Shown: piece after piece, positions 1-7,535 of the stretch
Layout: the number at the start of each line of letters is the position of its first letter
Numbering within the stretch: position 1 is the first letter of the stretch
Assembly (NCBI GenBank): GCA_900767835.1
Contig: CAAGAO010000011.1
Location: forward strand, 1 to 42,778
Reading direction: 5' to 3'
Length of the DNA stretch: 42,778 nucleotides
DNA from: Clostridia bacterium
GTDB taxonomy: Bacteria; Bacillota; Clostridia; Christensenellales; UBA1242
Program-made: the position numbers and the translations under genes
Notes under the pieces: generated by a model
What the model was told of the DNA's origin: nothing
The model's database searches: none
Seen by the model: the letters and a program-made list of their open reading frames with translations, nothing else

Positions 1-909
1 AACGATCCCGAAAGCCTTTATATGTACGCAAGAGTTCGCGAAACGGGTATGTATAAGGTAGAACCCGACAAAAAGGCATATATTTATTATCTTAAAAAAG
101 CGGCGGCACTCGGACAAGAGGATGCTTTGCTTGATTTGGGCTATTATTATTTTGAAAAAAATGATTATGATAAAGCGTTAGATTGTTTTGCTGAGTGTGA
201 ATTAGATGATGCTAGACTATATTGGAGCATTGCAATAATCTGTGAAGCAAAAAAGCAAGATTATAAAAATGCTTTAAGATATTATCAACTATCAATGGAA
301 GATGATTATCCGGACGCCATCGAGAGAATGGCGGAAGCATATCTCGGCGACGAACTTGGACTTGAAAAGGACGAGAAAACCGCCCTTAAACTTTTCAAAA
401 AAGCCGCAAAACTCGGAAATGCCGCCGCACAGTATAATCTCGGTATGGCGTATGCTTGCGGGTATTACGGTTTGACCGCCGACAAGGAAACGGCACTTTA
501 TTGGCTGAAAAAGAGCGTCAAGGGCGAAAATCCTATGGCGTGTCTGCAAGTGGGACTTTATAACTACTACACCGTCAAAACCGAAGCGGCTTATAAAAAA
601 GCCTTTGAATTATTTACTAAAGCATATAATTTTGGCGAAGAAGAAGCCATTATCAATATTGGACTTTGTTATTTGCAAGGCAACGGCGTAAAAGAGGATA
701 AAAAAGAAGCGGTCAAGTGCTTTAAGACTGCTGCCGAAAAGTGCAATTCGGGTGTTGCGTATCACAATCTCGGAATCTGTTACGAAAACGGTTTCGGCGT
801 GCGAAAAGATTATAAGAAAGCAATCGAAATGTATGGCAAGGCTGTAGAGAACGGCGAAAAAGCAGGTATTGAAGCAATTAAAAACGTTTATTTGAAGATG
901 GGTAAATAA
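1..909 (+). CDS. Sel1-like repeat protein, 5' end outside window
   Basis: The frame is open to the first base, so this is the C-terminal part (at least 302 residues) of a longer protein; the ATG at 22 lies inside a Sel1 repeat and is unlikely to be the true start. The protein is a string of helical Sel1/TPR-like repeats of about 36 residues, each with the pattern A.YNLG..Y..G.GV..D...A..WF.KAA..G (for example around residues 130-165, 210-245 and 250-285). Such repeats are protein-binding scaffolds; the partner is not visible. No signal peptide or membrane segment is seen in the part present. Codon use is mixed: 300-900 uses many GCC, CTC, GGC and GTC codons, unlike the AT-rich genes to the right, while about 130-300 is AT-rich. 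A strong terminator follows. Family call sure, function unknown. Confidence 0.85.
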   Translation, partial: NDPESLYMYARVRETGMYKVEPDKKAYIYYLKKAAALGQEDALLDLGYYYFEKNDYDKALDCFAECELDDARLYWSIAIICEAKKQDYKNALRYYQLSMEDDYPDAIERMAEAYLGDELGLEKDEKTALKLFKKAAKLGNAAAQYNLGMAYACGYYGLTADKETALYWLKKSVKGENPMACLQVGLYNYYTVKTEAAYKKAFELFTKAYNFGEEEAIINIGLCYLQGNGVKEDKKEAVKCFKTAAEKCNSGVAYHNLGICYENGFGVRKDYKKAIEMYGKAVENGEKAGIEAIKNVYLKMGK

Positions 910-929
910 AAGTTCAATACCATTAAAAA

Positions 930-949
930 GTATTTCGAGTACGAAATAC
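930..949. other. 8-bp stem hairpin behind the Sel1 gene
   Basis: Perfect inverted repeat GTATTTCG / CGAAATAC with a 4-nt loop, about 20 nt after the stop codon and upstream of the main terminator. No T-tract follows. Possibly an mRNA 3'-end structure. Confidence 0.45.
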
Positions 950-975
950 CGGTAAGGGAAACCTTATAAGCAAAC

Positions 976-1013
976 GACCGACTGCTTTCGAAATAGTGCA
1001 GTCGGTCATTTTT
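976..1013 (+). terminator. Rho-independent terminator of the Sel1 gene
   Basis: Ten-bp perfect stem GACCGACTGC / GCAGTCGGTC with a 12-nt loop, followed by ATTTTT. The GC-rich stem matches the richer composition of this end of the window. Confidence 0.85.
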
Positions 1014-1193
1014 ATCGTTGATTAAGTCTGTGAATGTCATACGCTTCTTATCGTGCAAAAATCCTTTTTGTACAATCGTTAAGGGGTTGCGATTTTTTTA
1101 AGCCAGAGAAGAACAAATCCCTACGGCGATACGCGAAGAAACAACAAAAAGGGTAAACTGCCACGAAAACGGCAATTTACCCCTGTTTTGCAT
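1014..1193. other. Gene-free stretch between Sel1 gene and tRNA
   Basis: No credible coding sequence. Contains a second hairpin (1151-1182: GGGTAAA, TGCC, loop, GGCA, TTTACCC). On the minus strand it is followed by TTTTTG, so it may be a back-up terminator behind the tRNA; on the plus strand CTGTTTTG follows. The base composition remains richer than to the right of the tRNA. Confidence 0.5.
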
Positions 1194-1241
1194 AAAAAAG
1201 ACACACGCGGTGGAGTTTTATACGCTCCTTTTGTGTGTGTC
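1194..1241 (-). terminator. Terminator of tRNA-Leu transcript
   Basis: Read on the minus strand: GACACACAC, an inner GGAG/CTCC stem, GCGTGTGTC, then TTTTTT. It begins 5 nt after the encoded CCA of the tRNA. Confidence 0.8.
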
Positions 1242-1245
1242 CCTA

Positions 1246-1331
1246 TGGTGCCGAAGGGGGGACTCGAACCCCCATGTACTTGCGTACGGCGGATTTTGAG
1301 TCCGCTCCGTCTACCATTCCAGCACTTCGGC
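1246..1331 (-). tRNA. tRNA-Leu: tRNA-Leu (CAA anticodon), CCA encoded
   Basis: The minus strand folds as a type II (long variable arm) tRNA. The acceptor stem is GCCGAAG/CTTCGGC with discriminator A and an encoded CCA (1246-1248). The anticodon stem GCGGA/TCCGC closes the loop CTCAAAA, giving anticodon CAA, which reads UUG. The variable arm is formed by GTACG..CGTAC-like sequence and the T arm contains GGTTCGAGTCC. About 83 nt without CCA. It has its own promoter to the right and a terminator to the left. Confidence 0.95.
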
Positions 1332-1346
1332 AAAAATACATATATG

Positions 1347-1375
1347 AATATATCATTATTTTATGATATTTGCAA
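1347..1375 (-). promoter_or_regulatory. Promoter of tRNA-Leu
   Basis: On the minus strand: -35 TTGCAA (1370-1375), 17-bp spacer, -10 TATATT (1347-1352), ending 15 nt before the mature tRNA 5' end. Confidence 0.7.
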
Positions 1376-1697
1376 GTAAAATTTCAAAATTTTTTATTGG
1401 GTTGAATGTATAGAGAATGAAATTGTTATTGGTATTGTTTTGGAACTTTTTGAATTAATCATTTTTTTATTTTATAATTGTTAAAATGTAGTATTGTTTA
1501 GGTAATGGCATGGTTTTCATTCGCTGTCTTCACTAATAAATTTGCTAATGCAAATATATTGCAAGAAGTGGTATTAAAGTTTGTACAACAATTGGTTGCT
1601 GGTTAGTGTCTATTATTTTAATTTGTTGACAACTTGCGTTATTAAAATTTTTTGAGCTTTAAAGAATATTTTTCGCTCATATACCAAAAATAACTAT
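1376..1697. other. AT-rich gene-free region before the cyclase gene
   Basis: No open frame of note and no clear structured RNA. A TTGACA at 1626-1631 lacks a good -10 box at the proper distance, so the cyclase promoter could not be placed. The sharp fall in GC relative to 1-1331 starts here. Confidence 0.4.
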
Positions 1698-3101
1698 ATG
1701 AGAACTAGCACTAAAATTTTAATGATTCTTTTTATTTTAACTTTAGTTGGGGTGGTGTTGACATCAACTTTTGTTTTTTCTTCAGTATCAATAACAGAGC
1801 AAGGTTTAAATATTAAATTTAATACAATGTCATATATTGCACTAGGTATAGGTGTGCTCAACGGCATTTTTGCAGGCATTTTATATGTTCGATTTTTGAA
1901 AAGCAGACGATTGACTTCTACTTTGTTTTTTAGTGTAGTACCATTAACAATAGTGTTCGCAATAGCCACATATTTTTTAGCAACTATAAATAGTTATGAA
2001 AACAGCACTGCTCAATTTGTACGACAAGCCTTGCAAATTAGTACAATTAATTATAACAACTATTTGTGGATAATAATTTTAACATTAATTTACTTACTTT
2101 TAGTTTTTATTATTTTTAAAATTGTAACAAAACCGCTAAAAAAACTAGAACAAGCCATAGAAAGGTTATCCGATGGCAATGTTGGTGACAGAATATATAT
2201 TGGTGGTGGCAAGCAATTTTTAAAAATGGAATATGACCTAAATAAAATAAACGATAACTATAAGAAAAAGGAAACAATAATCAAACAAACAAATACTGAA
2301 TTTGAAAAATATATCCCAAAGCAGTTCATAAGATTTTTAGGCAAAAAGAGTATTCTAGATTTAGAGGTTGGCACACAGGTACAAAAGGAAGTAACCACTC
2401 TCTATTGTGATATTCGCAATTCAACACAGGTAAGTAATACATTGTCATTAGAAGAGAATTTTAACTATATTAACTCATACCTAAATATTGTGTCCCCAAT
2501 AATACGCAAATATAATGGCTTTATTGACAAATATTTAGGTGATGGCATAATGGCTATTTTTACACGTTCTCGACAAGCATATGATTGTGCACATGCAATA
2601 ATAAGAGCAGTTCAAGAAAAAAATAGTGTTAATGTGTCATTTCCAAACCTAGAAGTAGGAGTGTCTTTAAACACAGGCGATGTTGTGTTCGGTGTAGTCG
2701 GTGATGATGTAAGAAGGTCAATAACTGTTATTTCAGACTCAGTAAACTTTACTGCAAAAATAGGCGAAGTAAATAAAATTTTTGGAAGCCTAATAACTTT
2801 TTCAAAAGAAACATTAAACGATTTGTCATCAAATGTAGTCATAAATTATAGATATATAGGAAACCTAAGTGTAAACGATAAAGAGTATACATCAATTTTT
2901 GAGTCCTTAGATGCCTACCCAAGACAAAAACGCGAGAAACTAATTAAAAACAAAATAGATTTTGAACAAGGCGTAAGAGCCTATGTAAACGGCAAATTCA
3001 CCCAAGCAAAAACCATTTTTGAATCCGTATATAAAAAAGAAAAAGAAGACAAAGTCTGCTATGTTTTTTATAATAAGTCAGTAGAAAAACTGTCAAAATA
3101 A
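1698..3101 (+). CDS. Membrane-bound class III adenylate/guanylate cyclase
   Basis: 467 residues. Four likely membrane helices (about 6-28, 44-66, 73-95, 121-143), then a HAMP-like linker (about 144-195) and a class III nucleotide cyclase domain (about 230-400). Metal-binding aspartates are seen in YCDIR (D238) and GDGIM (D282). The purine-contact positions K278 and T343 resemble those of bacterial adenylate cyclases. In the stretch SDSVNFTAK, the transition-state Asn is present (N350), but the Arg that normally lies four residues later is Lys (K354). The tail (about 410-460) resembles the TPR-like C-termini common in this family. Expected to make cAMP (or cGMP) in response to a membrane or periplasmic cue; activity is uncertain because of the Lys. 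The start is the first ATG after an in-frame stop; no ribosome binding site is visible. Confidence 0.85.
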   Translation: MRTSTKILMILFILTLVGVVLTSTFVFSSVSITEQGLNIKFNTMSYIALGIGVLNGIFAGILYVRFLKSRRLTSTLFFSVVPLTIVFAIATYFLATINSYENSTAQFVRQALQISTINYNNYLWIIILTLIYLLLVFIIFKIVTKPLKKLEQAIERLSDGNVGDRIYIGGGKQFLKMEYDLNKINDNYKKKETIIKQTNTEFEKYIPKQFIRFLGKKSILDLEVGTQVQKEVTTLYCDIRNSTQVSNTLSLEENFNYINSYLNIVSPIIRKYNGFIDKYLGDGIMAIFTRSRQAYDCAHAIIRAVQEKNSVNVSFPNLEVGVSLNTGDVVFGVVGDDVRRSITVISDSVNFTAKIGEVNKIFGSLITFSKETLNDLSSNVVINYRYIGNLSVNDKEYTSIFESLDAYPRQKREKLIKNKIDFEQGVRAYVNGKFTQAKTIFESVYKKEKEDKVCYVFYNKSVEKLSK

Positions 3102-3184
3102 ATCATTGTTAAGATAAATATATTGAACAAAAAAATTTGAGTTTTGCAGAGAACTGGAATAGTAATAGTGAACAAGTATAAAAT

Positions 3185-3260
3185 GCTCGCAGTGAACGAG
3201 ATTACATCTTGCAGTGAACAAATTGTAAACAATTTGCGGTGAAGGCAAGCATTCGCTTGC
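3185..3260. repeat. Array of three small hairpins with a repeated GCRGTGAA motif
   Basis: CTCG/CGAG (3185-3199), AAATTG/CAATTT (3220-3235) and GCAAGC/GCTTGC (3245-3260) follow one another. The words GCAGTGAAC, GCAGTGAAC and GCGGTGAAG recur between them at spacings of roughly 26-28 nt. Non-coding; could be a decayed mobile or structural repeat. Confidence 0.5.
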
Positions 3261-3321
3261 GGTTAAGGTTAAATTACTAATATTTATTGTTTTAAGTCAC
3301 AACAAACTTTTGACAATCACG

Positions 3322-3352
3322 AACTTTCGCCCCCTAACAGGGGGCGAAAGTT
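3322..3352. other. Strong GC-rich hairpin, 13-bp perfect stem
   Basis: Arms AACTTTCGCCCCC and GGGGGCGAAAGTT with loop TAACA. By far the most stable hairpin in the AT-rich part of the window. No T-tract follows on either strand, so it is not a typical intrinsic terminator. It lies between the cyclase gene and the promoter of surface protein 1. Confidence 0.75.
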
Positions 3353-3601
3353 ACTACTATGCAAATCTTAGTTGTTTTGCCTAATTTAGTAAGTTTGCAA
3401 ACTATTATTTAAAATATGTAAAATTTTTGAAAGGGTTTGGGAAAAATTTTTTTGATAAAAAGTTTCCCCTGCATTTTTTAACTTAAAAAATAAAAAATAA
3501 ATTCAAACATAAACAATTATTTATTTTTTTACAAAAATATAGCAATAGACCACAAATTTTGTAAAAAATAGAAAAAACAAAAAAAATTAAAAAAATTAAA
3601 A
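3353..3601. other. A/T-tract region upstream of surface protein 1 promoter
   Basis: No gene. Rich in A-tracts (3480-3601), which can act as an UP element or curved DNA upstream of the promoter at 3618. Confidence 0.4.
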
Positions 3602-3619
3602 AAATGTTAAAAAACATTT
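3602..3619. promoter_or_regulatory. 18-bp inverted repeat overlapping the -35 box (candidate operator)
   Basis: AAATGTTAAAAAACATTT: two 7-bp arms around AAAA, with the last bases shared with the -35 box. The identical 18 bp recur at the same place before surface protein 2 (16119-16136), which argues for a bound regulator. Confidence 0.65.
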
Positions 3620-3645
3620 GACAACGCGGGGGGGGGACATATAAT
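3618..3645 (+). promoter_or_regulatory. Promoter with G9 tract in the spacer (surface protein 1)
   Basis: -35 TTGACA (3618-3623), 16-bp spacer holding nine consecutive G (3628-3636), -10 TATAAT (3640-3645). Both boxes match consensus, so expression should depend on spacer length; one added G gives the optimal 17 bp. The leader is about 90 nt and begins with a GAGTAAAAATAT stretch shared with the second copy. Confidence 0.85.
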
Positions 3646-3744
3646 AGGTTTTAAGAGTAAAAATATATAAATATATGTTTTTATGTGAAAAAGTTAAAAT
3701 ACATATTTTAGTTGTTTTTACTTGAAATTTTAAAAGGGGAAAAT

Positions 3745-5349
3745 ATGAAAAAGAAAAAATTTAATCTATTGCTAAATATAGCTACCCTATGCTTATGCGT
3801 TGCCGCCATAGCCTTTGGTGTATATTCAGCAAAAAATGCCAGCCTAAATGTAAGCGGTACAGTTGGTTTTAATGCACACAATATTGATTATACAGCAAAA
3901 GTGTATATGTATGGTCATTCTGGAACTGATGGCAAGCCGGTGCAGGAAGCAAACAAAGTAACATTAACTAACACAGGTAGTGATAAAATTAATTTTGAAC
4001 TAGGCAACCAAACATTCAGTGACTTAGGTGACTCAGGTGAACCAGAAACAATATATGTTGTTATAGAAGTGACAAACAATTCAGATTTTAATGTTGCCTT
4101 AAAAGCAAATTTATCACTATGTACAACAGCCGATGCAAATATTCTAATAGACACACCAAAAGATGACTCAGCAAGAATATTAGCGAGCAAGACGGGAACA
4201 GCCGATGCTAGAAAAGGCACAATAAAATACACCTTAAATGTAAAGAAAAATACCAATGGAGAATATCCAGAAATACCAACAACATATGCTGTAACACTAA
4301 AAGTAGACTTAGCAAAAACAGACTTAACCGCAGGTACACCAGTAAGAGCCGATTTGCCAGTTGCAATAAAAGAGTTTACACCAGAAGAGGTAAAACCTAT
4401 AAGAAAATTAATGCAAAATACTGTATTTGAGATGGATGTTGATGGCTTAACAGATGAAGATATTGATGCTATGGCGAAAGATGCTGGAATTTCAAAGGAA
4501 GAAGCGATTGCTGCTATTGAACAAAGTAAGTCTGCTAAATGCTATGCAGAACGCTACCCATATTATATAGAAATGGGACAAGTAACAGGAGTAACCAACA
4601 AAGTAAATTGGTTAATAGTAGGAACAAATGAAAATGATACCCTTACAACATTAACAGATACTGATAAGCAAGCATTATCAGAAGGGTTAATGCTGAATAA
4701 AACATATACAATGCTATCAGAGAAAGTATTGTATACAGAAAGTACTGCGAATTATGGAATATCATTTCAAAATTCACACAGTGAAAGTTTACTTACCCCA
4801 AAATATCCTAATACAAAAAACCCAGCATATTCAGCACAAGACTATGCAACAAGCAATGTTAGAAGTTATTTAAAGGGCAATACAGTACAAAGAGTATCCA
4901 CATCAGCCAATAGTGTTTATTCACCATCAGGAACAGAAGTAAACTTAATGACAACATATAACCTAGCAAATGACAAAATGTATAATAAAATTCAAGGGAG
5001 AACATTAACGAGTTTATATACAAACATAGGAACACCATCTGGAACAATCTGGTCAGAAGCAACCGATGATGGAAAAACTGATAAAACAAATGATAAATTG
5101 TGGTTATTAAGTGAAAAAGAGATGAAGGAAGTATTCAAATTCACAGAGGATTATGTAGATTCTGCATATCGTGTATCAGCGATAACAACTACATATGGAA
5201 ATATTGTTTCAAATGTCGCTGCATGGTGGCTTCGTTCACCTGGTACTGGCAGGGCTAATAACATGTTATTTGTGAATGCTTTGAGCAAGTTGGAAAACGT
5301 TACTGTTGACAACATCACCACAGGTGTTCGTGCGGCTTTCCTTTTCTAG
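3745..5349 (+). CDS. Surface/exported protein 1: shared N-terminal segment, beta region, DUF6273-like C-terminus
   Basis: 534 residues from the ATG at 3745, chosen because AAGGGGA lies just before it; an in-frame ATG at 3712 lacks a binding site. A basic start and hydrophobic segment (about 7-27) act as signal peptide or anchor, followed by a short conserved stretch (SLNVSGTVGFNAHN). Residues about 45-215 look like a beta-sandwich of the kind found in SipW/TasA-type exported proteins. A helical linker (about 230-265) leads to a domain with YYIEMGQV, YATSNVRSYLKG, WWLRSPG and a terminal GVRAAF, which resembles DUF6273, a C-type-lectin-like fold. Likely displayed on the cell surface. Paralogs lie at 16263 and 25212. 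Controlled by the G9 promoter. The export call is firm; the ligand is unknown. Confidence 0.75.
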   Translation: MKKKKFNLLLNIATLCLCVAAIAFGVYSAKNASLNVSGTVGFNAHNIDYTAKVYMYGHSGTDGKPVQEANKVTLTNTGSDKINFELGNQTFSDLGDSGEPETIYVVIEVTNNSDFNVALKANLSLCTTADANILIDTPKDDSARILASKTGTADARKGTIKYTLNVKKNTNGEYPEIPTTYAVTLKVDLAKTDLTAGTPVRADLPVAIKEFTPEEVKPIRKLMQNTVFEMDVDGLTDEDIDAMAKDAGISKEEAIAAIEQSKSAKCYAERYPYYIEMGQVTGVTNKVNWLIVGTNENDTLTTLTDTDKQALSEGLMLNKTYTMLSEKVLYTESTANYGISFQNSHSESLLTPKYPNTKNPAYSAQDYATSNVRSYLKGNTVQRVSTSANSVYSPSGTEVNLMTTYNLANDKMYNKIQGRTLTSLYTNIGTPSGTIWSEATDDGKTDKTNDKLWLLSEKEMKEVFKFTEDYVDSAYRVSAITTTYGNIVSNVAAWWLRSPGTGRANNMLFVNALSKLENVTVDNITTGVRAAFLF

Positions 5350-5440
5350 ATTCTAGAAAAATGGTAGTCATATAATAAAAGACATAATGTAAAAAAATTG
5401 CAAAAATAATAAATATTTAACAATAACAAAATTAAAAAAG

Positions 5441-5479
5441 AGTAGGCAAATCTAAAATAATAGTTTGCTTACTTTTTTT
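5441..5479 (+). terminator. Terminator after surface protein 1
   Basis: AGTAGGCAAA / TTTGCTTACT (one G-T pair), 13-nt loop, ending in a run of seven T. Confidence 0.8.
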
Positions 5480-5585
5480 ACCTAAATCATTTTTTTTACT
5501 TTTATAATTATCTGTCTAAATATTTCTTTTAAAATGGTTTACTTTTGATTAACTTTTTTGATAATATATTTACAAGGAGGAAAAA

Positions 5586-6074
5586 ATGGCTAAAAAAAGA
5601 AAAAGTAGTGGCGCTAAAAAGTTTTTAAGTTATGTTAAATATGGTGCAATACTATTTGCAATTGTAGGTGTAGTAATGGCTGCATTTGCTTTTGTTAAAT
5701 ATGGCGATTCTGCATTCACAGGTTTCCAAGTAATTTTTGGTTATACTGGTAAAGTTGATTTCTTAGGTGCAATTTCACTAAACACACAAGTATTAACATT
5801 TAGCATTATGGCATTCTTGGCAGTACTTTTACCACTCGTTGGCGCATTCAGCATTGCATTCAAAAACAAAATTGTAAGACTTGTTGGCGCTTTATTAATG
5901 ATAGTTGGTTGTGTACTTAGTTTCTTAGTTCCAAACTTTATTGTTTTTGCAAAAGATGCTTATGCAACAATCGCTTCTGGCATTGGTGCAAGTCTTGGTG
6001 TTGGTGCAATCTTGTCTGGTGTATTCTTCGGACTAGGCGCATTATGCAATTTATATGCTGTTGTTGAAAAATAG
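5586..6074 (+). CDS. Small four-helix membrane protein, unknown
   Basis: 162 residues: a strongly basic N-terminus (KKRKSSGAKK), then four hydrophobic segments (about 16-37, 63-91, 95-121, 131-160) rich in Gly and Ala. The start is fixed by AAGGAGG, about 8 nt upstream. Single-gene unit between two terminators. The positive N-terminus suggests it stays inside. No family recognised. Confidence 0.7.
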   Translation: MAKKRKSSGAKKFLSYVKYGAILFAIVGVVMAAFAFVKYGDSAFTGFQVIFGYTGKVDFLGAISLNTQVLTFSIMAFLAVLLPLVGAFSIAFKNKIVRLVGALLMIVGCVLSFLVPNFIVFAKDAYATIASGIGASLGVGAILSGVFFGLGALCNLYAVVEK

Positions 6075-6154
6075 GACTATCAAACAATAAACTTAATTAG
6101 CATATATGTTTTTTTGGAATCTTGCTGTAAATAATTAATTTGACAGCAATAAGG

Positions 6155-6186
6155 CAAGGCAAATATTAATGTTTGCCTTGTTTTTT
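6155..6186 (+). terminator. Terminator of the small membrane protein gene
   Basis: CAAGGCAAA / TTTGCCTTG, 8-nt loop, then TTTTTT. Confidence 0.9.
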
Positions 6187-6281
6187 ATTGGTAAACTATA
6201 AAAAAAGTCTTTATTTAATTATCTTTTTTAATAACAATTAATAACGAAGATATTAAAAAATAATATCTTTAATTAAATATA

Positions 6282-6310
6282 TTGTGACAAAAAAAATTAA
6301 AAAATAATAA
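6282..6310 (+). promoter_or_regulatory. Promoter of alr, probably leaderless
   Basis: -35 TTGTGA (6282-6287), 17-bp spacer, -10 TAATAA (6305-6310). The ATG of alr is only 9 nt after the -10 box, so the transcript should start at or within a few nt of the start codon. Confidence 0.5.
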
Positions 6311-6319
6311 ATAAATATT

Positions 6320-7360
6320 ATGAATAATATTAAAATAATTAATAAATCAAGTTTATTGCATAATTTAGAAATAATTAAAAAATATAATAAAAATATATGT
6401 GTTATGGTTAAAGCCGATGCCTATGGGCATAACTATAAAACAATAATCAATGAATTAAAAAACAAAGTGCAGTGGTTTGGTGTTGCAAACGAGCAAGAAG
6501 CCTTGCAGGTAAATAAAATAGATAAAAACAATAAGGTTTTAATTGTTGGCAAAAGTGCTGACTATTATAACATAATAAAAAACGGCATTTCTTTTACAAT
6601 AGATTCTACAAAAGAGATTAATAAGATTATAAATATTTGTCAAAAACATAATTTAAAAGCAAATATTCATATTGCTATCAATACAGGAATGAATAGACTT
6701 GGGGTTAAAGATTTAAACGAGTTTAAAAGTATGTTAAATGTTATAAAACAAAATAGTGATATAATAAATCTAGAAGGTGTATTTACTCACTGTTTTGATG
6801 CAGATTGTAAAAACAATCATTTTTATGAACAAATGCAATGTTTTTATAAATATGTAAAATTAGTAAAGGATAAAAACATTGTTATTCATATAGGTGGAAG
6901 TTTTGTTTTAAAACATAAAATTCCAAATTTTGTAAATATGGTGCGGGTAGGCTACTTTTTATATGGTTATGGTAAAAGCGGACTAAAACCAGTTATGAAA
7001 GTTGAAAGCAAAATAATTAAAATATTAGATGCAAAAGCGGGAGAGTTTGTTGGGTACGGGAAAACAAAACTTGTAAATGACACTAAAGTTGCCGTTGTGC
7101 CAATAGGTTATGCTGACGGACTGCCAAGGATAATATCGAACAAAAAGTATTCACTACAAATAAACCAACAAAATGCATATGTTTTAGGTAATATATGTAT
7201 GGATATGTGTATGCTAGATGTTACTAACATAAATTGCAAAGTTGGCGACAAAGTAATTTGTTTTGATAATGCAAATAAACTTGCAAAAGTTGTGAAAACA
7301 TCTCCTTATGAAATATTAACCAATTTTCAAAAATTAAGAGGAAAAACAGTAGTGGAATAA
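6320..7360 (+). CDS. alr: Alanine racemase
   Basis: 346 residues, slightly short for the family. Converts L-alanine to D-alanine with pyridoxal phosphate, feeding peptidoglycan synthesis in the cytoplasm. The cofactor lysine is in VMVKADAYGHN (K31), with the Tyr of that motif at 35. MNRLGV carries the conserved Arg (R126), and the second catalytic base is the Tyr of PIGYADGLPR (Y264). NICMDMCMLDVT is the usual C-terminal family motif. No Shine-Dalgarno sequence precedes the ATG; a -10-like box sits 9 nt upstream. It is a single-gene unit followed by a structured repeat. Confidence 0.95.
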   Translation: MNNIKIINKSSLLHNLEIIKKYNKNICVMVKADAYGHNYKTIINELKNKVQWFGVANEQEALQVNKIDKNNKVLIVGKSADYYNIIKNGISFTIDSTKEINKIINICQKHNLKANIHIAINTGMNRLGVKDLNEFKSMLNVIKQNSDIINLEGVFTHCFDADCKNNHFYEQMQCFYKYVKLVKDKNIVIHIGGSFVLKHKIPNFVNMVRVGYFLYGYGKSGLKPVMKVESKIIKILDAKAGEFVGYGKTKLVNDTKVAVVPIGYADGLPRIISNKKYSLQINQQNAYVLGNICMDMCMLDVTNINCKVGDKVICFDNANKLAKVVKTSPYEILTNFQKLRGKTVVE

Positions 7361-7364
7361 AATG

Positions 7365-7535
7365 TTATCATCTGAAGTTTTTCTGAATGTACACAAAGTA
7401 AAACGAAGTGTATATTCAAGCAAAATTGATGGTTATTCAAATTGTGATGCCTTGATTTATCAAGGTAGTTGCGTTTAGCAATTTAAAATTTGAATTGCTC
7501 GAATTTTAACATCACATAAATTGTATTATCATAAT
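7365..7535. repeat. Dispersed structured repeat, copy 1
   Basis: First a hairpin (about 7374-7430) pairing TGAATGTACAC with GTGTATATTCA. Then a multibranch fold closed by AAATTGTGATG (7439-7449) and CATCACATAAATT (7510-7522). It encloses CCTTGAT/ATCAAGG (7450-7465, 2-nt loop), AGTTGC/GCAATT and AAAATT/AATTTT. Related copies lie near 17.7, 41.35 and 42.7 kb. No open frame. Confidence 0.75.

Noticed and set aside
1188..1379. Short open frames on both strands across tRNA-Leu
   Set aside because: They run through the tRNA and its terminator and have no start signals.
3185..3260. Hairpin array as a CRISPR array
   Set aside because: The repeated word is only about 8-9 bp, spacers contain the hairpins themselves, and there are no cas genes.
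3480..3601. Long A-tracts as further phase-variable repeats
   Set aside because: A-tracts are common throughout this AT-rich window and are interrupted; only the G9 tracts stand out against the composition.
3915..4256. Minus-strand open frame of 113 codons inside surface protein 1
   Set aside because: Lies wholly within a well-supported gene, without start signals; antisense shadow.
4500..5349. C-type-lectin-like end of surface protein 1 as target of a diversity-generating retroelement
   Set aside because: No reverse transcriptase and no template copy of the 3' end of the gene is present in the window; the domain alone is not enough.
7439..7522. Cloverleaf-like repeat as a tRNA gene
   Set aside because: The stems lack tRNA dimensions, there is no T-loop consensus, no 7-bp acceptor stem and no plausible anticodon arm.
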